From the NCBI GenBank assembly GCA_963798655.1, contig CAWCUH010000012.1:186001-250000 (forward strand): DNA of 64,000 nt, given 5' to 3'. The stretch's first letter is position 1, and each line of letters begins with the position of its first letter. This stretch comes from CAVSMC01 sp963798655. GTDB lineage: Bacteria > Pseudomonadota > Gammaproteobacteria > Burkholderiales > Casimicrobiaceae. Shown one piece after another: positions 1-8,297 of this stretch. Under the pieces are notes generated by a model, which worked only from the letters and a program-made list of their open reading frames with translations, ran no database searches and had not been told where the DNA came from. The position numbers and the translations under genes were made by a program.

Positions 1-489
1 CGCCACCGAGCCGAAGCCGGGCGAGTTGTCGGTGATCGGCAGGTCGTTGTCGACGGTCTTCGGCACGTGCACGGCGATCAGCGGATAGCCGAGCCGCTCC
101 GCCATCTGCGACACCTTGAGGCACGTGTCGGCCGAGTCGTTGCCGCCGTTGTAGAAGAAGTAGCCGATGTCGTGCGCGCGGAACACGTCGAGCAGCCGCT
201 CGTACTGCGCACGGTCCTGGTCGAGTCCCTTGAGCTTGTATCGGCACGAGCCGAAGGCGCCCGCCGGCGTGTACTTCAGCGCAACGATCGAGCGCAGCGG
301 CTCCTTGCTGGTATCGATCAGGTCCTCGGTGAGCGCGCCGATGATGCCGTTGCGCCCGGCGTACACCTTGCCGATGCGCGAGCGGTTGCGGCGCGCCGTC
401 TGGATAACGCCGGCGGCGCTTGCGTTGATCACCGCCGTGACGCCACCGGATTGCGCGTAGAACGCGTTGCGGGGAGCAGCTTTTTTCAT
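1..489 (-). CDS. pfp: Pyrophosphate-dependent 6-phosphofructokinase (3' part outside window)
   Basis: This is the N-terminal 163 residues of a phosphofructokinase that phosphorylates fructose 6-phosphate in glycolysis; the rest lies beyond the left edge. The protein opens MKKAAPRNAFYAQSGG and contains the glycine-rich nucleotide loop (GGVTAVINA), the motif NGGNDSADT near residue 115 and PKTVDND near residue 145. Known biology of the family: an Asp or Asn following the double glycine marks pyrophosphate-using enzymes, whereas ATP users have GGDG, so pyrophosphate is the likely phosphoryl donor and the reaction is reversible. The ATG at 489 is the only good start. It runs in the same direction as the glycosyltransferase and adk genes behind it. 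The family call is firm; donor specificity is inferred from the motif. Confidence 0.88.
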   Translation of the reverse strand, partial: MKKAAPRNAFYAQSGGVTAVINASAAGVIQTARRNRSRIGKVYAGRNGIIGALTEDLIDTSKEPLRSIVALKYTPAGAFGSCRYKLKGLDQDRAQYERLLDVFRAHDIGYFFYNGGNDSADTCLKVSQMAERLGYPLIAVHVPKTVDNDLPITDNSPGFGSVA

Positions 490-523
490 GGCATGTCGTC
501 CGGGTGCGAAGAGGTCATGGCGC

Positions 524-1327
524 TCACGCGCCGATCAGGCGGTCGACGCTCGCGACGAAGCGCGACAGCGTTTCCGGCCGGCAGAGCCGCGCCGCTTCGC
601 GGGCATCGGACAGCAGGTCGTCGTCGAGCGGAACGTTGGTCACCGGCAGCTTGCGGTGCGGCAGCGGCGTCGCGAGGCGGCCGGCGAACTTGCGCTCGAA
701 TCGCTGCCGCTGCTCGTCCCATTTGTCGTCGTAGCGGCCCTGCGAGTGATGTACGAGCACGATGTCGCGGCAGATCGCGAGCCGGTAGCCGGCGAGGTAC
801 GCGCGAAAGCTGAAGTCGAGATCGTACAGGTGGAAGTGGTCGAACGTCTGCTCGTCGAAGCGCAGCGCGCGCGCGACCTCGGCGCGCGCCGCAATGAACA
901 CGCCGTCGAGGCCCTGCGCGCCCGGCACGACCAGCGGGCTGCCGCCGCCGACGAGCATCACCGGCTTCGCCGTCTCCGGGTGCGGCGTCACCAGCAGCAT
1001 GAAGTCGAACGGATGGCCGGCGAAGTACCAGGCGCCGCCGACGACCCTCGTCGTGCCGGCGATGCCGATCACGTCGTACGACGCGAGATGCTGCCGCACG
1101 CGCTCGGCGAAATCCGGCGACACGATGTCGATGTCGTCGTGCGAGAAGATCAGCAGATCGCCGTGCGCGCGATCGATGCCGCGGTTGTAGCCCTCGGCGA
1201 GCGAGCGGGCATCATGAATGCCGACGATCTCGTGCTCGATGGCGTCGAGCGCCCGGTGGTAGCTCGCGCTCGCCTGCGCGAACTTCCTCGCGTCGATGCT
1301 GCATATCACGATGGAGACGCGCGTCAC
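524..1327 (-). CDS. Glycosyltransferase, GT-A fold (Glyco_tranf_2_5-like)
   Basis: A 267-residue predicted glycosyltransferase. The start is taken as GTG at 1327 because a GGAGG stretch lies about ten bases upstream and because the protein then begins with the typical beta strand VTRVSIVICSID. The central motif GDLLIFSHDDIDI supplies a metal-binding HDD in place of the classical DxD. A second block, DHFHLYDLDFSFRAYLAG, matches the acceptor-side region of this glycosyltransferase group. There is no signal peptide or membrane segment, so it should act in the cytoplasm. It follows another glycosyltransferase by 67 bases on the same strand, suggesting that both modify the same glycan. Substrate and acceptor cannot be told. 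An open frame continues upstream to 1582 but lacks glycosyltransferase features and overlaps the previous gene. Confidence 0.8.
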   Translation of the reverse strand: MTRVSIVICSIDARKFAQASASYHRALDAIEHEIVGIHDARSLAEGYNRGIDRAHGDLLIFSHDDIDIVSPDFAERVRQHLASYDVIGIAGTTRVVGGAWYFAGHPFDFMLLVTPHPETAKPVMLVGGGSPLVVPGAQGLDGVFIAARAEVARALRFDEQTFDHFHLYDLDFSFRAYLAGYRLAICRDIVLVHHSQGRYDDKWDEQRQRFERKFAGRLATPLPHRKLPVTNVPLDDDLLSDAREAARLCRPETLSRFVASVDRLIGA

Positions 1328-1394
1328 GGCCTCGGCCTCCGCGCCGCCAGACTGATTGCCATGCCGAGCCGTCGTCCCGGCCACTGCTCGCCGT

Positions 1395-2456
1395 TCATGG
1401 CCGCAGCTTCGCGAGCCACTGCTTCGCGCCGGCGTGTGCGGTGTCGAGCGCGAGCACCCTCGCAAACGACGTACGCGCGTCGGCGGCGTCACCGCCGGCG
1501 GCGCACGCGAGGCCGCGGTTGAACCACAGCCGCGCGTCGTTGTCCCGGGTTGCGATCGCCCGGTCGACGAGCCCGCGCGCATCGGCGAACTCGCCGCGCC
1601 GATACGCGATCATCGCCATCGCGTTCAGCAGGTCGGCATCGTCCTCGGCGTCGGACAGCGCCTCGCGCAATCGCCGTTCGGCCTCTTCGAGCGCACCACC
1701 CTGCGCAGCCTGCATCGCGCGCTCGACCGTCGCGTTGTAGCGCTCGACGTGCTGCGCGAACACCGCCGCCCACTTGTCGCGCACGTAGTTGCGCTGCGTC
1801 GTGAACTTCACCGGGTCGAAGTTGCCGACGCCGCCGCCGCCCGACGTGCCGATGTCCGAGTGCCAGCGGAACGTCGTCTGGTCGACGAACAGGAAGCGCG
1901 TCTTCTCGGAGAGTTGCAGGACGAAATCCCAGTCGTCATGGATGTCGAGCGCCGTGTCGTAACGCACGCCAGTGGCGAGCAGGTCGCGGCGGAACAGGAA
2001 AGCCGAGTGGTGGATGTACGACTTCTCGTGCAGCGCGAGCCGGTTGAACGGATGGCCGACTGTCAGGTACGGCTTGCCCGCCTCGTATACCTGGAAGCGG
2101 CAGTACGCGGCGCCGCAATCGGGCCGCGCCGCGAGCGCCGCGGCGAGTCCCGAGAGGTGACCGGGCAGGAACTCGTCGTCGTGATCGAGGAACGTGATGA
2201 GTGTCCCATGGCTCGCGTCGAGGCCTGCGTTCGCCGCGCGCGGCCGCGGCAGCGGCACGTCGGACTCGACATAGCTGAGCCGAAACGGGTAGCGCGACGC
2301 ATCGGGTGGCCGATGCGAGCGCCCGCAAGCGGCGACCAGCACGACCTCGATCGCCGGATAGTCCTGCTGCGCCACCGAGTCGAGCGCTCGCGCGAGCGTC
2401 GGCGGATCCATGCTGCGGACGATGACGCTCGCAAGCGGCGGCAGCGCGCCAGTCAT
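1395..2456 (-). CDS. Family 2 glycosyltransferase with C-terminal TPR repeats
   Basis: A 353-residue protein in two parts. Residues about 1-230 form a GT2 domain: an SVIV-type first strand, NAGLDASHGTLITFLDHDDEF carrying the sugar-nucleotide/metal DHDD motif, and a DIHDDWDF block. Residues about 250-353 contain tetratricopeptide helices (EEAERRLREAL, RRGEFADARGLVDRAI, DAADARTSFARVLALD). TPR tails on glycosyltransferases usually mediate protein contacts, as in protein O-glycosylation or assembly complexes. The ATG at 2456 is preferred over an in-frame TTG at 2471 that lies eight bases after the adk stop; neither has a clear Shine-Dalgarno sequence. It is probably co-transcribed with adk upstream and with the second glycosyltransferase downstream. 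Acceptor unknown. Confidence 0.83.
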   Translation of the reverse strand: MTGALPPLASVIVRSMDPPTLARALDSVAQQDYPAIEVVLVAACGRSHRPPDASRYPFRLSYVESDVPLPRPRAANAGLDASHGTLITFLDHDDEFLPGHLSGLAAALAARPDCGAAYCRFQVYEAGKPYLTVGHPFNRLALHEKSYIHHSAFLFRRDLLATGVRYDTALDIHDDWDFVLQLSEKTRFLFVDQTTFRWHSDIGTSGGGGVGNFDPVKFTTQRNYVRDKWAAVFAQHVERYNATVERAMQAAQGGALEEAERRLREALSDAEDDADLLNAMAMIAYRRGEFADARGLVDRAIATRDNDARLWFNRGLACAAGGDAADARTSFARVLALDTAHAGAKQWLAKLRP

Positions 2457-2478
2457 CGCAATGCGCGCCAACGCGCCG

Positions 2479-3135
2479 TTACGAGCGCAGCGCGGCGAGC
2501 GCCGCGTCGCGAATGCGCTCGACGCTGCCCAAGCCGTCGATGCGCCGGTATTTCGGCGCGCGCTCGTCGCCCTGCGCTTCCCAGCGCTCGTAGTAGCTCA
2601 CCAGCGGCTTGGTCTGCGCGTGGTAGACGGCGAGCCGTTTCTTGACCGTGTCCTCGCGATCGTCGTCGCGCTGGATCAGGTCCTCGCCGGTCACGTCGTC
2701 CTTGCAGTCGAGCCGCGGCGGATTGAACCTGACATGGTACGTGCGGCCCGACGGCAGGTGCACGCGGCGCCCGCTCATCCGCTCGACGATCGCCGCGTCC
2801 GGCACGTCGATCTCGAGCACGTAGTCGATGCCGACGCCGGCGTCTCTCATCGCCTCGGCCTGCGGGATCGTGCGTGGAAAGCCGTCGAAGAGGTAGCCGC
2901 TCGCGCAATCGGGCTGGCGCAGCCGTTCCTTGACGAGCGCGACGATGATGTCGTCGGAAACGAGGTGCCCCGAGTCCATCACCTTCTTCGCGGCGAGGCC
3001 GAGCGGTGAGCCAGCGTTCACCGCCGCGCGCAGCATGTCGCCGGTGGAGATCTGCGGAATGCCGAACGCCTGCGTGATGAAGCCCGCCTGCGTGCCTTTG
3101 CCGGCGCCGGGCGGGCCGAGCAGGATCAGTCGCAT
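2479..3135 (-). CDS. adk: Adenylate kinase
   Basis: Adenylate kinase interconverts ATP plus AMP with two ADP and keeps the adenylate pool balanced in the cytoplasm. The 218-residue length equals the long bacterial form. It begins MRLILLGPPGAGKGTQ with the P-loop, followed by ISTGDMLR, the GFPRT motif near residue 85 (GYLFDGFPRTIPQ), and the LID segment SGRRVHLPSGRTYH. The LID carries HLPSGRTYHVRFNPP, the zinc-free type without four cysteines, as in E. coli. It lies between kdsB upstream and the two glycosyltransferases. The kdsB-adk order is usual in betaproteobacteria. Confidence 0.98.
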   Translation of the reverse strand: MRLILLGPPGAGKGTQAGFITQAFGIPQISTGDMLRAAVNAGSPLGLAAKKVMDSGHLVSDDIIVALVKERLRQPDCASGYLFDGFPRTIPQAEAMRDAGVGIDYVLEIDVPDAAIVERMSGRRVHLPSGRTYHVRFNPPRLDCKDDVTGEDLIQRDDDREDTVKKRLAVYHAQTKPLVSYYERWEAQGDERAPKYRRIDGLGSVERIRDAALAALRS

Positions 3136-3256
3136 GGATCGTTGCCGTCGGGTGGAAGAGGCGGCGGCGCGAATCGCGCAAGCCCGCGCCGGGCCGATCG
3201 ATTGTGTCGGGAATGCGCACCGCGGTCAAATGCGTGCGTGACGCGAGAAAACGCTC

Positions 3257-4018
3257 CTATTTCGCCGCGAAGATCCGGCGCACGCGCTCGAGATCGCCCG
3301 GCGTGTCGACGCCCGGTGCCGGCGTGCCTTCGCTGACGAGCACCGCGATGCGCTGGCCGTGCCATAGCGCCCGCAATTGTTCCAGCGCCTCGAACCGTTC
3401 GATGGGGGACGGCTCGAGCGCAGGATATGAGCGCAGGAACGCCGCTCGATAGGCGTAGAGCCCGTAGTGCCGGTACAGCGGCAGGCCATCCGGCACCCGG
3501 TCGCGCGACGCGGCGAACGCATCGCGCGCCCACGGGATCGTCGCCCGGCTGAAGTAGAGCGCGTAGCCTTCGCGATCGAGCACCACCTTGACGACGTTCG
3601 GATTGAACGCCTCGGCGGCATCGACGATTCGATGGCACGCCGTCGCGATCGCTGCCGCCGGCTTGGCTGCGAGCGCCGCGGCGATCTCGCGCATCAGCGA
3701 GGGTTCGAGCAGCGGCTCGTCGCCCTGGACGTTGACGACGATCGCGTCGTCGGCGAGTTGCAGCTGATCGGCCGCTTCGGCCAGTCGGTCGGTGCCGGTC
3801 GCATGATCGCCGCGCGTCATGCAGACGTCGATGCCGTGCGCGGCGACCGCGTCGCGCACGCGCTCGTCGTCGGTCGCGACCGCCACGCTCGCCGCGCCCG
3901 ACGCGGCCGCACGCTCGGCGACGCGCACGATCATCGGCTTGCCGGCAATGTCGGCGAGCGGCTTGCCGGGCAGCCGCGTCGACGCGTAGCGCGCCGGAAT
4001 CAGCACGTGGAAGCGCAT
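3257..4018 (-). CDS. kdsB: 3-deoxy-manno-octulosonate cytidylyltransferase (CMP-Kdo synthetase)
   Basis: KdsB activates Kdo with CTP to give CMP-Kdo, the donor used to add Kdo to lipid A. The 253-residue protein has the N-terminal nucleotide motif LIPARYASTRLPGKPL, then VATDDERV, MTRGDHATGTDRLAE and VNVQGDEPLL, all diagnostic of the family. The C-terminal part PIERFEALEQLRALWHG is also typical. It is 25 bases downstream of the Trm112-like gene and in the same LPS run as lpxK. The 121 bases between kdsB and adk contain no obvious gene. Cytoplasmic. Confidence 0.98.
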   Translation of the reverse strand: MRFHVLIPARYASTRLPGKPLADIAGKPMIVRVAERAAASGAASVAVATDDERVRDAVAAHGIDVCMTRGDHATGTDRLAEAADQLQLADDAIVVNVQGDEPLLEPSLMREIAAALAAKPAAAIATACHRIVDAAEAFNPNVVKVVLDREGYALYFSRATIPWARDAFAASRDRVPDGLPLYRHYGLYAYRAAFLRSYPALEPSPIERFEALEQLRALWHGQRIAVLVSEGTPAPGVDTPGDLERVRRIFAAK

Positions 4019-4043
4019 CGGAAGGCGCGCCGTGTCGCGCCCG

Positions 4044-4235
4044 TCAATCCTTCATCGCCTCGATCTCTTCGGGCGACACCTTGCGCGCTTCGTCCTCGAG
4101 CATCACCGGGATGCCGTCGCGAATCGGATACGCGAGGCGCGCCGATTTCGAGATCAGCTCCTGCTTGTCGCGATCGTAGACCAGCGGCCCCTTGGTCACC
4201 GGGCAGACGAGGATTTCGAGCAGCTTCGGGTCCAC
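4044..4235 (-). CDS. Trm112/UPF0434 family small protein (YcaR-like)
   Basis: A 63-residue protein, VDPKLLEILVCPVTKGPLVY and onward, matching the short Trm112/UPF0434 family normally found between lpxK and kdsB. The eukaryotic namesake activates methyltransferases; the bacterial role is unsettled. Only one cysteine of the usual zinc-knuckle pair is visible near the start (LVCPVTK), with no CxxC partner further on, so metal binding is doubtful. The GTG at 4235 lies inside lpxK: the two genes overlap by 40 bases, which suggests translational coupling. Confidence 0.9.
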   Translation of the reverse strand: MDPKLLEILVCPVTKGPLVYDRDKQELISKSARLAYPIRDGIPVMLEDEARKVSPEEIEAMKD

Positions 4236-5230
4236 GTGAGCTTCTCCGCGATGCGATCGACGAGCGCTGGCTCGAGTATGGCCTCGACCGGCAGATACCA
4301 GCAGCGGTCGTCGGCGAACCGCTCGCATTTTACCGCATCCTTCTCGGTCATCACGATCGGCGCCGCGTCGTCGAACGCAAGCTCGGATGCGACGTAGTTG
4401 TGATGGTCGGGATAGGGATGCGCGTCGACGACGCAGCCGAGCGCCGCCAGCGTGTCGAAGAAGCGCTGCGGAGCGCCGATGCCCGCGAGCGCATGCACGC
4501 GCATGCCGGTAAAACCGTCGGTCGCGCGCTCGAGTTGCGGTGCGTTGACGCGGCGAAACGGCTTCGCCGCGAGCGTCGCCGCGAACGACGGCACGCCGAG
4601 ATCGGGTCGCGGATCGCACGGCTGCAGCACGACGACGGCGTCGACGCTCGCGAGGCGTGCAGGCGGCTCACGCAGCGGACCGGCCGGCAGCCGCAGGCCG
4701 TTGCCGAGCCCGCGGCCGCCGTCGACCACGGCGACCTCGACATCGCGCGCGAGCGCGTAGTGCTGCAGGCCGTCGTCGCAGACGATCACGTCGCAGCGCG
4801 GGTTCGCGTCGATCAGCATCCGCGCCGCGAGGGCGCGGTCCGCGGCCACGGCCACCGGCCAGCCGCCCCGCGCGAGCAGCAGCGGCTCGTCGCCGACGTC
4901 GGCGGCGTCGCTCGTCGCCGTCGCGAGACGCGGCGACGTCGTCCGCCGCCCGTATCCGCGGCTCACGATGCCCGGCACGAACCCGCGCCCGCGCAGCGCA
5001 CGGGCGAGCGCGGCGACGACGGGCGTCTTGCCCGTGCCGCCGACGGTGATGTTGCCGATGACGACGACCGGCACGCCGACGCGGGTCGAGGTGAGCGCAT
5101 GGACGCGATAGAGCGCACGGCGCAGCGACGCAGCCGCCGCGAACAGCCACGCGGCCGGCGACAGCGCGACGGCAAGCCGCGTCGGCGCCGGTGCATACCA
5201 TGAAGCGACGAGGCGTTCGCGAAACGTCAT
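4196..5230 (-). CDS. lpxK: Tetraacyldisaccharide 4'-kinase
   Basis: LpxK phosphorylates the 4' position of the lipid A disaccharide precursor at the inner face of the cytoplasmic membrane. The 344-residue protein has a hydrophobic N-terminal helix (LAVALSPAAWLFAAAASL), then the Walker A region VVVIGNITVGGTGKTPVV, SRGYGR, and DVIVCDDGLQHYALARD, the conserved DDGLQH block. The C-terminal MTEKDAVKC is also characteristic. The ATG at 5230 gives the standard start MTFRERLVASWYAPAP. The bases directly upstream are a palindromic repeat, so no Shine-Dalgarno sequence is visible. The 3' end overlaps the Trm112-like gene. Confidence 0.97.
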   Translation of the reverse strand: MTFRERLVASWYAPAPTRLAVALSPAAWLFAAAASLRRALYRVHALTSTRVGVPVVVIGNITVGGTGKTPVVAALARALRGRGFVPGIVSRGYGRRTTSPRLATATSDAADVGDEPLLLARGGWPVAVAADRALAARMLIDANPRCDVIVCDDGLQHYALARDVEVAVVDGGRGLGNGLRLPAGPLREPPARLASVDAVVVLQPCDPRPDLGVPSFAATLAAKPFRRVNAPQLERATDGFTGMRVHALAGIGAPQRFFDTLAALGCVVDAHPYPDHHNYVASELAFDDAAPIVMTEKDAVKCERFADDRCWYLPVEAILEPALVDRIAEKLTWTRSCSKSSSAR

Positions 5231-5306
5231 GTCATCGCGCGAACGCGGGAATCCAAGGCGTCCAGCCGCCCGCACGACGCTGGATCCCCGCGTCCGCGGG
5301 GATGAC
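5231..5306. repeat. Palindromic intergenic repeat (GTCATCCCCGCG type) between exbD and lpxK
   Basis: Two arms in inverted orientation fill nearly the whole exbD-lpxK gap. The left arm begins GTCATCGCGCGAACGCGGG, and the right arm ends CGTCCGCGGGGATGAC. Each arm can also fold on itself through its CCCGCG/CGCGGG core. It abuts the lpxK start codon. A related copy is at 50619-50689. The type resembles the small GTCATTCCCGCG repeats scattered in many proteobacterial genomes. Confidence 0.8.
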
Positions 5307-5311
5307 GATCG

Positions 5312-5731
5312 TCACCGCTGCGGCGACTGTGTGGCGAACGTGATGTGCACGTAGCCGGCGAGCCGAGCCGCCTCCATCACATGGATGACCGACTGGTGCG
5401 TCGCCTGCGCGTCGGCGTTGATGATGACGACCGGGTCCTTCGCGTCGCCCGCCGCACGCTTCAGCGCATCGGCGAGCGCATTGACGGTGCTGAACGTGAA
5501 CACGTTGCGCTCGATCACGTAGCGTCCCTGTGCGTCGACGCCGACGTTGACCTCCTTCGGCCGCTCCTTGATCGCCTCGGCGTCGGCCTCAGGCAGCGTG
5601 ATCTGCAGCTCGGCGACGCGCTGGTACGTCGTCGTCACCATCAGGAAGATCAGGATGACGAGCAGCACGTCGATCAACGGAATGAAGTTGATCTCCGGCT
5701 CGTCGCGGTGGCGCGCGCGGCGCAGGTTCAT
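5312..5731 (-). CDS. exbD: ExbD/TolR-family biopolymer transport protein
   Basis: A 139-residue component of a proton-driven inner-membrane motor that energises TonB- or TolA-like proteins. It has a short cytoplasmic start (MNLRRARHRDEPEINFIPLIDVLLVILIFLMVTT) with one membrane segment at about residues 17-37. The conserved aspartate of LIDVLLV is the proton-carrying residue of the family. The rest is the periplasmic domain, ending in VHITFATQSPQR. It follows exbB by 15 bases. No tonB is adjacent, so whether the pair serves TonB or Tol is inferred only from its usual position next to lpxK. Confidence 0.95.
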   Translation of the reverse strand: MNLRRARHRDEPEINFIPLIDVLLVILIFLMVTTTYQRVAELQITLPEADAEAIKERPKEVNVGVDAQGRYVIERNVFTFSTVNALADALKRAAGDAKDPVVIINADAQATHQSVIHVMEAARLAGYVHITFATQSPQR

Positions 5732-5746
5732 CGGCTGCGCGCTTCG

Positions 5747-6352
5747 CTAGGTGCGCTCGCCGTGCGCGAGGTCGACGAGCTTGATCGCCTGCTGCTCCAT
5801 CTCGACGATCAGGCTGTCGATCTTGGCGCGGAAATGGCGGTAGAAGATCATGCTCGGGATCGCGACGATCAAGCCGAACGCCGTGTTGTACAGCGCGACC
5901 GAGATGCCGTGCGCGAGCTGGATCGGATTCGAGCCGGTCGCCGTCTGCGAGCCGAAGATCTCGATCATGCCGACGACGGTGCCGAACAGACCCAGCAGCG
6001 GCGCCATCGCGGCGATCGTGCCGAGCGTGGTGAGAAAGCGGTCGAGGTCGTGCGTGACGATGCTGCCGACTTCCTCCAGCGCTTCCTTCATCACCGGCCG
6101 CGGGCTGCGCACGTTCGCGAGCCCGGCGGCAAGGATGCGCCCGAGTGGTCCCTGCCGCGCGGTCTTCGCCAGCAGCTCGGGCGTCACACCGGCCTGCCGG
6201 TATTCGGAGAGCACGCGATCGACGAGGCCGACCGGTGCGATGACGCTCTGTCGCAGCGACCACAGCCGCTCGAAGATCAGCGCGAGCGCGACGATCGAGG
6301 CGATGATCAGCGGCCAGATCGGCCAGCCGGCCGCTTGGATGATGGACCACAC
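5747..6352 (-). CDS. exbB: ExbB/TolQ/MotA-family proton channel protein
   Basis: A 201-residue inner-membrane protein that forms the stator-like channel with ExbD. There is an N-terminal membrane segment (IWPLIIASIVALALIFERLW), a cytoplasmic loop, and two further segments in the conserved block LTTLGTIAAMAPLLGLFGTV followed by ISVALYNTAFGLIVAIPSMI. The motif LGLFGTVVGMI is the family hallmark. The length matches short ExbB proteins. It heads the run exbB-exbD-lpxK-kdsB-adk on the minus strand and lies 71 bases from the YihY gene. Confidence 0.95.
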   Translation of the reverse strand: MWSIIQAAGWPIWPLIIASIVALALIFERLWSLRQSVIAPVGLVDRVLSEYRQAGVTPELLAKTARQGPLGRILAAGLANVRSPRPVMKEALEEVGSIVTHDLDRFLTTLGTIAAMAPLLGLFGTVVGMIEIFGSQTATGSNPIQLAHGISVALYNTAFGLIVAIPSMIFYRHFRAKIDSLIVEMEQQAIKLVDLAHGERT

Positions 6353-6423
6353 GATGCCCTATGCTCCCCGCGCGAAAAATCTGCCGCAATGTAGCGTGGC
6401 GGCTTCGGTTCGTCCAGCGGCGA

Positions 6424-7236
6424 TCATCGTCTGCGCCGGCTCGCGCCCTCGGCGAGCGTCGCCGTCACCGCAGCGCCGGCGAGCACGATGACCCACGACA
6501 GGTACACCCAGACGAGGAACAGCGGCAGCGTCGCGAGCGCGCCGTAGACCATCTGGTACGTCGGCACCGACGCCACGTACAGCGCGAAGCCCCGCTTCGC
6601 CGCCTCGAACGCGAGGGCGGCGAACACGCCGCCGATCGCCGCGACCGGAAGCGGCACCGGCCGTGCCGGCATCAGGAAATAAAGCAGCGTGAACGCGAGC
6701 GTCGCGAGCGCGACCGCGAGCGGCGTCGCGGCGAGCGCGACCGCGTGCGAGGCGAACGGCACCGCCTCGAGCGACGTCTCGACGAGCCATGTCGTCGACC
6801 AAACGGCGGCGCCGATCAGAAGCGGCCCCACGCTGATGCCGATCGCGTACACGAGCAGCCGGCGCACGAGCGGTCTCGGCTCGCGCACGCGGAAGATCGC
6901 GTTGATCTCGCGCTCGACCGTGCCGACCAGCAGGATCGCGGTGATGAACACGAAGGCGATCGAGATGCCCTGCAGATTGGCTGCCTTGAGCGTGAACTCG
7001 CTCAGGTGCGAGCGCACGACCGCTGTGCTGCCCGGCAGAAGATGGCGGAGCAGGAATTTCTCGAACGCGTCGAGCCAGCGGCCGAACAGCGGATAGCGAG
7101 CGACGTAGACGAACGCGACGGCGAACAGCGGCACCAGGCCGAGCACGCTGGTAAACGCGAGCGCCGCCGCCGTCTTGGCGAGACCGACGCCGGTCAGACG
7201 CCGCGTGACGCCGACGGCGAATGCGCGCGGACTCAT
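6424..7236 (-). CDS. YihY/virulence factor BrkB family membrane protein
   Basis: A 270-residue integral membrane protein with about six hydrophobic segments. The start LAKTAAALAFTSVLGLVPLFAVAFVY corresponds to the conserved first segment with the LVPL motif. The later segments LLVYAIGISVGPLLIGAAVW and YGALATLPLFLVWVYLSWVIVLAGA match the family; the last contains the typical PLFLxWxYxSWxIxLxGA block. The family was once called ribonuclease BN by mistake and has no proven enzymatic role. The C-terminus ends in basic residues, so the cytoplasmic extension found in longer members is absent. It lies 13 bases beyond the Pit transporter gene. Confidence 0.92.
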   Translation of the reverse strand: MSPRAFAVGVTRRLTGVGLAKTAAALAFTSVLGLVPLFAVAFVYVARYPLFGRWLDAFEKFLLRHLLPGSTAVVRSHLSEFTLKAANLQGISIAFVFITAILLVGTVEREINAIFRVREPRPLVRRLLVYAIGISVGPLLIGAAVWSTTWLVETSLEAVPFASHAVALAATPLAVALATLAFTLLYFLMPARPVPLPVAAIGGVFAALAFEAAKRGFALYVASVPTYQMVYGALATLPLFLVWVYLSWVIVLAGAAVTATLAEGASRRRR

Positions 7237-7249
7237 CGCACGCCGCGCA

Positions 7250-8263
7250 TCAGCCGGCGGCGATGTGCGACGCGAGCCACCACGCGATCGCCGAGATGAA
7301 CGCGGTGCACGGGATCGTCAGCAGCCATGCCCATACGATGCGCTGCGCGATGCCCCAGCGCACCGCGGACACCTTGTGCACCGAGCCGACGCCGACGATC
7401 GCGCCGGTGATCGTGTGCGTCGTCGACACGGGGATTCCCATCGCGGTGGCGAGGAACAGCGTGATCGCGCCGCCGGTCTCGGCGCAGAAGCCGCCGACCG
7501 GTTTCAGCTTCGTGATCTTCATGCCCATCGTCTTCACGATCCGCCATCCGCCCGTCAGCGTGCCGAGCGCCATCGCCGCCTGGCATGCGATCACGACCCA
7601 GAACGGCACGTGGAACGTTCCGCCGGAAAGGCCCGACGCGAACAGCAGCATGGCGATGATGCCCATCGTCTTCTGTGCATCGTTGCCGCCGTGGCCGAGG
7701 CTGTACAGCGACGCCGACACGAGTTGCAGCCGTCGGAACCAGCGGTCGATGCGCCGCGGCGGCGTGCGGAAGAAGAGCCAGCCGACCGCCGTCATCAGCA
7801 ACATGCCCAGGATGAAGCCGAGCAGCGGGCTGCCTACGATCGCGATGCTGATCGTGAGGAAGCCCTTGCCGACGAGCGTTTGGATGCCGCCCTTCGCAAC
7901 GGCGGCGCCGGCGAGGCCGCCGATCAGCGCGTGCGACGACGACGACGGCAGCCCGTAGTACCAGGTGACGATGTTCCAGACGATGGCGCCGACGAGCGCA
8001 CCGAAGATCACGTACGGATCGACGATCGACGGGTCGACGACGCCGGTGCCGATGGTGTTCGCGACATTCAAGCCGAACACGAGGAATGCGATGAAGTTGA
8101 AGAACGCCGCCCACGCGACCGCGTAGTGCGGCCGCAACACGCGCGTCGACACGACGGTCGCGATCGAATTCGCCGCGTCGTGGAAGCCGTTCATGAAGTC
8201 GAACGCGAGTGCGACCATCACCAGCAGAACGACGACCTCGAATGTGATCGGCGAGCCGGTCAT
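7250..8263 (-). CDS. pit: Low-affinity inorganic phosphate transporter, PiT family
   Basis: A 337-residue inner-membrane transporter that couples uptake of phosphate, or metal-phosphate complexes, to the proton gradient. The two PiT signature repeats are clear: an N-terminal AFDFMNGFHDAANSIATVVS with GLPSSSSHALIGGLAGA, and a C-terminal LGHGGNDAQKTMGIIAMLL with GIPVSTTHTITGAIVGVG. About ten hydrophobic segments are seen. It ends in a short tail without the long central loop of E. coli PitA. The DUF47 gene 34 bases upstream on the same strand is the usual regulatory partner. Confidence 0.96.
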   Translation of the reverse strand: MTGSPITFEVVVLLVMVALAFDFMNGFHDAANSIATVVSTRVLRPHYAVAWAAFFNFIAFLVFGLNVANTIGTGVVDPSIVDPYVIFGALVGAIVWNIVTWYYGLPSSSSHALIGGLAGAAVAKGGIQTLVGKGFLTISIAIVGSPLLGFILGMLLMTAVGWLFFRTPPRRIDRWFRRLQLVSASLYSLGHGGNDAQKTMGIIAMLLFASGLSGGTFHVPFWVVIACQAAMALGTLTGGWRIVKTMGMKITKLKPVGGFCAETGGAITLFLATAMGIPVSTTHTITGAIVGVGSVHKVSAVRWGIAQRIVWAWLLTIPCTAFISAIAWWLASHIAAG

Positions 8264-8297
8264 GGCACGGGTGCGCGTCCGCGGGCGTGCGCCCGCC

